A stretch of 10,821 nucleotides of DNA from Synergistota bacterium (GTDB lineage: Bacteria; Synergistota; JAGHAJ01). The position numbers and the translations under genes are program-made. The stretch is from the NCBI GenBank assembly GCA_021161545.1, contig JAGHAJ010000061.1, positions 1 through 10,821 on the forward strand, given 5' to 3'. The notes under the pieces are model-generated. The model worked only from the letters and a program-made list of their open reading frames with translations, was not told the origin of the DNA and ran no database searches. The stretch's first letter is position 1. The number at the start of each line of letters is the position of its first letter. This document shows positions 7,597 through 10,821 of this stretch, in pieces.

Positions 7597-8464
7597 CCGG
7601 ATTCAGATACAAAAGACTCGCTAACTACCTCCTTAACCAGTATGGACTCCCTACCTCCAAAAATACAATAAAAGCCATCCTTAAAAGAAATCAGCTCAAA
7701 CGCAAAAAACCAGAGCAAAAAACAAAGAAACAAGACACCTCTATAACTAACTACGAAAAACTATCCCTATTCCAGGAACTCCAAATAGATACTAAATACC
7801 TACTCGACGCAAGCGCCCTACCAAAAGATGTATACAATAACATGAAGAAAAACTCCCTGCCCCTCTATGAGTGGAATGCTATAGATGCAAAAAGTAGAAT
7901 GAGATTCACATCCTACTCCTGGAAACTCAACTCAATCTATGGCCTTATGTTTGTCCTGACAATAATTATGTGGCTCAGAATGCACAACACAAGAACAAAA
8001 ATAAGAGTAAGAATAGACAACGGGAGTGAGTTCTTTAGCAGAAGCAACAGAAAAAAAGAGCAGTGGAACAAGATATTGGGCTTATTTGATGCAGAGATAT
8101 ATAATATACCAGCAAGGGCAAATACCTAATGGGAATAGTTGAAAACTCCCATAGAATTGATGATGAAAGCTTTCTGAATAGTATGTGGAGGTAGAAGTAG
8201 AAATACACGGGACTTTCTCACAAGAGCACAGGTGTGGCAAGATGTGTGGAACAAAGAGAGAAAGTCTTTTGGGATTGGCATGAAAGGAAAGACACTTTAC
8301 GAGAAGTTCGAAGAGGCGCACGATAAGCTGATAAACAAAAAAATAGTGGACTTCCCTGTATTTATGATGGAAGACTTAGGAAAACTCGTGGACTCCGCTG
8401 TACTATGGTTCAGCAAATATGAACCTACTCGTCAACTCCTCCAAGGTGGTAAATATCTGCATAC

Positions 8465-8486
8465 CAAGTGCCCAAGTTATATCTAC
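8465..8486 (+). repeat. Border repeat, copy 2
   Basis: Twenty-two bases identical to 7135-7155 except for one extra C in the C run (CAAGTGCCC). The copy overlaps the last transposase codons (reading KCPSYIY) and marks the probable right end of the insertion sequence. Similarity to copy 1 ends exactly after CTAC on the outer side. Confidence 0.75.
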
Positions 8487-8705
8487 CTTTTATGGAGAAG
8501 TATCAACTGTCTCCCCAATAACCCTATACCTCTCCTCTGCGTCCACTCCGCTTTGAAATAATCCAACAAACTTTTAAACTTTTGAAAAAGACCATATAAA
8601 AATCCAAAAAAAGCAGAAGGATTTCCAAGATAGATGTCGAATACATAATTTGGACAGATGGTCTGACAGATAGACCAATCTAATCCACAATAAGGAGGTG
8701 TTTGC
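8487..8705 (+). promoter_or_regulatory. Region upstream of etfB: possible operator and promoter
   Basis: Non-coding stretch between the insertion-sequence end and etfB. GACAGAT occurs twice 12 bp apart (8653-8659 and 8665-8671), and TGGTCT/AGACCA (8659-8664 and 8672-8677) forms a 6-bp hairpin with a 7-nt loop around the second copy, an operator-like arrangement about 30-50 nt before the start codon. A weak promoter, TTTCCA (8622-8627) and CATAAT (8644-8649) with 16 bp between, is possible. AAGGAGG at 8692-8698 is the etfB ribosome binding site. On the minus strand, 8488-8550 reads as a protein-like remnant with no start codon. Confidence 0.35.
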
Positions 8706-9500
8706 GTGAAGATAGCAGTATTAGTAAAGCAAGTTCCGGCAACCGAAAAGGTAAAGATGGATGAAAAGACCGGAACAATGATAAGGAGTGGAATGGAAGC
8801 AGAAGCAAATCCATTAGACATGTATGCAGTGGAAGAAGCCGTCAGAGTGAAAGAAAAACTCGGGGAAGATACCGAAATTACAGTAATATCTATGGGACCT
8901 CCAATGGCAATCGACGCAATTAAAGATGCTTTATCCATGGGATGTGACAGAGGCTACCTCGTATCTGACAGTGCACTTGCAGGAGCAGACACACTGGCAA
9001 CAGCATACACTTTATCCAAAACCATACAAAAACTCGGCGGGTTCGACCTAATCTTCACGGGAGAAAGGGCAACGGATGGTGAGACAGGGCAGGTAGGACC
9101 AAGCGTAGGCGCACAACTTGATATGCCCGTATTAACTTATGTAAGCAAGATAGAGGAACTAAACGGCACTCACATACGCGTAAGAAGAGCGATAGAGGGA
9201 GGATACGAGGTAGTAGAAGCACCTTTACCCTCACTAATAAGTGTAGTAAAGGAGATAAACGAACCACGAATACCAAACTTGAAGGGAAAAATAAGAGCTA
9301 AAAGAGCCGACATACCCACACTAACAGCAAAAGAGCTAGAGCTGGACACCTCAAGAATAGGATTAGAGGGTTCCCCAACAAGAGTAGTCAAGATATTCTA
9401 TCCAAAGTTGTCAAGACAGACCAAGATAGTCAGCGGAAAAGATCCTGAGTTAGCAGTAGAAGAACTACTCAAGTTTTTAGAAGAAAAAGAGCTGATATGA
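8706..9500 (+). CDS. etfB: Electron transfer flavoprotein, beta subunit
   Basis: Small subunit of the heterodimeric electron transfer flavoprotein, which passes electrons between a flavin dehydrogenase and a quinone, ferredoxin or NAD partner. Full length at 264 residues. Visible: MKIAVLVKQVPATEKVKMD at the N-terminus, ANPLDMYAVEEA (34-45), ISMGPPMA (61-68), the nucleotide-binding TGERATDGETGQVGP (118-132) and the domain-end signature INEPRIPNLKGKIRAK (184-199). The DGETGQVGP loop resembles bifurcating-type EtfB proteins, which bind a second FAD, more than the AMP-binding loops of mitochondrial ETF; this is inference. It starts with GTG, with AGGAGG 7 nt upstream. etfA follows after 13 bp, so both are one operon with the oxidoreductase behind. 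Confidence 0.95.
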   Translation: MKIAVLVKQVPATEKVKMDEKTGTMIRSGMEAEANPLDMYAVEEAVRVKEKLGEDTEITVISMGPPMAIDAIKDALSMGCDRGYLVSDSALAGADTLATAYTLSKTIQKLGGFDLIFTGERATDGETGQVGPSVGAQLDMPVLTYVSKIEELNGTHIRVRRAIEGGYEVVEAPLPSLISVVKEINEPRIPNLKGKIRAKRADIPTLTAKELELDTSRIGLEGSPTRVVKIFYPKLSRQTKIVSGKDPELAVEELLKFLEEKELI

Positions 9501-9513
9501 TAGGAGGGTCGAA

Positions 9514-10536
9514 ATGAAGGGCAGCATACCAGAATATAAAGGCGTATGGACACTCGGGGAGCAGCGAGGCAAGGAGATAAGTAGTGTCTCTTATGAGCTC
9601 CTCGCATGGGGAAGAGGTCTTGCAGACAAACTCAAAACCGAGCTTTCGAGCGTACTCGTAGGACACAAGATAAGTGAAGAAAACATACAAAGCCTCATAC
9701 ACAGAGGAGCAGATAAAGTCTATGTGGTAGATCATCCTTTGTTAGAGCACTTCACACCAGATGGATACGGAAAGGTACTAAAGAAACTCATAGAGGAGTA
9801 CAAACCATCTATCATGATTGCCTCTGCGACTACTATTGGAAGGACTGTAATGCCTGTCCTCGCAGCGATGATAGAAACCGGGTTAACAGCAGACTGTACA
9901 GGTCTCGACATAGAAGAAGGAACCGGCTTACTGCTACAAACAAGACCTGCGATAGGTGGAAACGTGATGGCAACCATAAAAACACCAGAACATAGGCCAC
10001 AAATGGCAACCGTAAGGCCAAAGTCAAAGAGGCCTCTACCAGCAGATAATTCCAGAAAGGGTGAAGTTATCAAAAAGGAATATCCAGAGGACATATATAG
10101 TTCCAAGGTGAAGTTCTTAGAATTTGTGAAAGATAAGACTGCAGAGGCACCAATCCAAGAAGCAGATGTAGTCATCGCTGGAGGAAAGGGACTAAAGGAT
10201 GGGAAAAATTTCAAGATGCTCTACAAGATTGCAAAGCTGTTGGACGGAGCAGTAGGTGCATCTCGTCAGGCAGTAGACATGGGATGGATACCCTACTCCC
10301 ATCAGGTGGGACTTTCTGGCAAGACGGTAAGCCCAAGACTATACGTAGCAATGGGTATATCTGGTGCTGTTCAACATCTTGCAGGCATGTCGTCAGCTGA
10401 GACAGTCGTCGCAATAAACTCAGACCCAGATGCAAACATATTCAAAGTATCGGATTTTGGCATAGTGGGAGACCTATTTGACATAGCACCTGTACTCATA
10501 AGCAAGCTAAAAGAGATCAAGAATCAAAGAAAGTAA
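9514..10536 (+). CDS. etfA: Electron transfer flavoprotein, alpha subunit
   Basis: Large subunit of the ETF heterodimer, carrying the redox-active FAD. Full length at 340 residues. The N-terminal domain includes IASATTIGR (102-110) and TRPAIGGNVMATI (143-155). The C-terminal FAD domain shows VIAGGKGLKDGKNF (220-233), GASRQAVDMGWIP (248-260), QVGLSGKTVSPRLYVAMGI (264-282) followed by SGAVQHLAGM, and DPDANIFKVSDFGIVGDL (304-321), the signature block. There is no N-terminal ferredoxin-like extension of the type found in A. woodii LctC. GGAGGG lies 5 nt before ATG 9514. It sits between etfB and a GlcD/LctD-like gene, so the ETF probably serves that oxidoreductase. Confidence 0.96.
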   Translation: MKGSIPEYKGVWTLGEQRGKEISSVSYELLAWGRGLADKLKTELSSVLVGHKISEENIQSLIHRGADKVYVVDHPLLEHFTPDGYGKVLKKLIEEYKPSIMIASATTIGRTVMPVLAAMIETGLTADCTGLDIEEGTGLLLQTRPAIGGNVMATIKTPEHRPQMATVRPKSKRPLPADNSRKGEVIKKEYPEDIYSSKVKFLEFVKDKTAEAPIQEADVVIAGGKGLKDGKNFKMLYKIAKLLDGAVGASRQAVDMGWIPYSHQVGLSGKTVSPRLYVAMGISGAVQHLAGMSSAETVVAINSDPDANIFKVSDFGIVGDLFDIAPVLISKLKEIKNQRK

Positions 10537-10549
10537 AGGGGGCAAAGAA

Positions 10550-10821
10550 ATGGCGGAGTTTAACAAAGTAACACCCTCCCTGGTCAAGGAGTTAAGAAAG
10601 ATAGCAGGGGAACGAGCCGTAATTTACGAAGACAGAGATGCGCTCCAGAGCTACTCTGCAGACGAAGCAGGTGGCGAATACTACTCACACATGCCAGAAG
10701 CAGTCATAAAACCTGAAAACAACAAACAGATATCACAGATTGTAGCTCTTGCAAACAAGGAATGTATCCCCATAACACCGAGAGGTGCAGGAAGTGGACT
10801 TGCGGGTGCAGCAGTTCCCAT
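10550..10821 (+). CDS. FAD-binding oxidoreductase, GlcD/LctD (2-hydroxyacid dehydrogenase) type, partial
   Basis: Starts at ATG 10550 behind AAAGGGGG (7-nt spacer), 13 bp after etfA, and runs off the right edge with 90 visible residues. It opens with MAEFNKVTPSLVKELRKIAG; then DALQSYSADEAGG, HMPEAVIKPENNKQISQIV and the FAD-binding loop ITPRGAGSGLAGAAVP are the N-terminal half of an FAD-binding type 4 (PCMH) domain, as in GlcD glycolate oxidase and D-lactate dehydrogenases. With etfB and etfA directly upstream the likely role is oxidation of lactate or another 2-hydroxyacid with electrons passed to the ETF. The substrate cannot be read from this fragment, and the C-terminal half is outside the window. 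Confidence 0.88.
   Translation, partial: MAEFNKVTPSLVKELRKIAGERAVIYEDRDALQSYSADEAGGEYYSHMPEAVIKPENNKQISQIVALANKECIPITPRGAGSGLAGAAVP

Larger units (their letters stand above)
7156..8486 (+). mobile_element. Decayed insertion sequence with rve/DDE transposase
   Basis: About 1.3 kb between the pilin and etfB genes, carrying a broken DDE-type transposase and its upstream region. The right border is set at the end of the 22-bp repeat (8486); the left border is placed after copy 1, where GTAGATA (7157-7163) matches, in inverted orientation, the first seven bases read inward from 8486 (GTAGATA). Terminal inversion beyond those seven bases is poor, so borders are approximate. No target-site duplication is visible. 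Size and gene content fit elements with an N-terminal helix-turn-helix and an integrase core (IS481- or IS3-like). The element looks unable to transpose by itself because the transposase frame is broken several times. Confidence 0.75.
7348..8486 (+). pseudogene. Transposase, rve/DDE integrase core, frameshifted
   Basis: Would catalyse cut-and-paste or copy-out transposition. Four pieces read in sequence give one protein. (1) 7348 to about 7597: helix-turn-helix region (GNVSETARIPGISRRTVRRA). (2) About 7594-8129, shifted by -1: FRYKRLANYLLNQYGLP, first catalytic Asp in QIDTKYLL, second in RIDNGSEF, ending at TAA 8127-8129. (3) 8129-8192, shifted again: MGIVENSHRIDDESF, carrying the expected catalytic Glu. 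(4) From about 8178, back in the frame of piece 2: FLTRAQVWQDVWNKERKSF and GIGMKGKTLYEKF, running on past the element end to TAA 8559-8561. The order HTH, D, D, E and the 'GMxGKTxYEK' tail fit IS481-like/rve transposases. Pieces 1/2 could be joined by frameshifting, but the later breaks mark a pseudogene. Confidence 0.85.

Noticed and set aside
8232-8561. Separate gene of 109 codons starting at ATG 8232
   Set aside because: Its first half is the C-terminal part of the broken transposase, and its coding-like sequence starts upstream of the ATG, so it is a fragment and not a gene.
8566-8592. Tandem AAACTTTT followed by a purine run as a terminator for the IS
   Set aside because: The possible CTTTT/AAAAG stem has almost no loop and no GC pairs, so it would not be a stable terminator.
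8483-8938. Minus-strand 151-codon open frame across the etfB start
   Set aside because: Most of it is antisense to etfB. It would also need to read through the etfB ribosome binding site region, and has no recognised domain.

Overview
The window reads as a bacterial chromosome segment, moderately AT-rich, with frequent ATA (Ile) and AGA/AGG (Arg) codons and strong AGGAGG-type ribosome binding sites. RNase J together with an rpsO-pnp pair, a DUF4321-like small membrane protein and a bifurcation-type EtfBA unit suggest an anaerobe of Firmicutes, Synergistota or a similar lineage, perhaps thermophilic. The sequence alone does not settle the taxonomy.

Left half (minus strand, about 1-4876): one tight operon read right to left. 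A recognisable promoter and a structured leader precede rpsO (S15), followed by pnp (PNPase), dut (dUTPase), rnj (RNase J) and a DUF4321-like membrane protein cut by the window edge. Genes abut or overlap (11-bp gap, ATGA overlap, stop/start overlap, 19-bp gap). The operon therefore pairs a 3'-5' phosphorolytic exonuclease with a 5'-3' exo/endonuclease, two main enzymes of mRNA decay, behind a ribosomal protein gene.

Middle (4859-7137, minus strand): a UbiB/ADCK-family kinase-like membrane protein, then a perfect 17-bp inverted repeat (6521-6565) between it and a class-III-type pilin/pseudopilin. The pilin has its own good sigma-70-type promoter.

Right of the pilin (about 7135-8486, plus strand): a decayed insertion sequence. 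Its rve-type (DDE) transposase is broken into four frame segments. A 21/22-bp direct repeat occurs at both borders of this region, and the left copy abuts a second short inverted sequence, resembling two IS ends placed head to tail. One of the frame changes lies on an A6 run exactly where many IS elements use -1 frameshifting.

Right end (8706-10821, plus strand): etfB, etfA and the start of a GlcD/LctD-type FAD oxidoreductase, in the order known for the electron-bifurcating lactate dehydrogenase of Acetobacterium woodii. This is the most likely metabolic unit of the window: lactate or another 2-hydroxyacid oxidised by a flavoprotein coupled to an electron-transferring flavoprotein. I found no CRISPR array, tRNA or rRNA, and no clearly novel system; the most unusual parts are the IS remnant and its borders.
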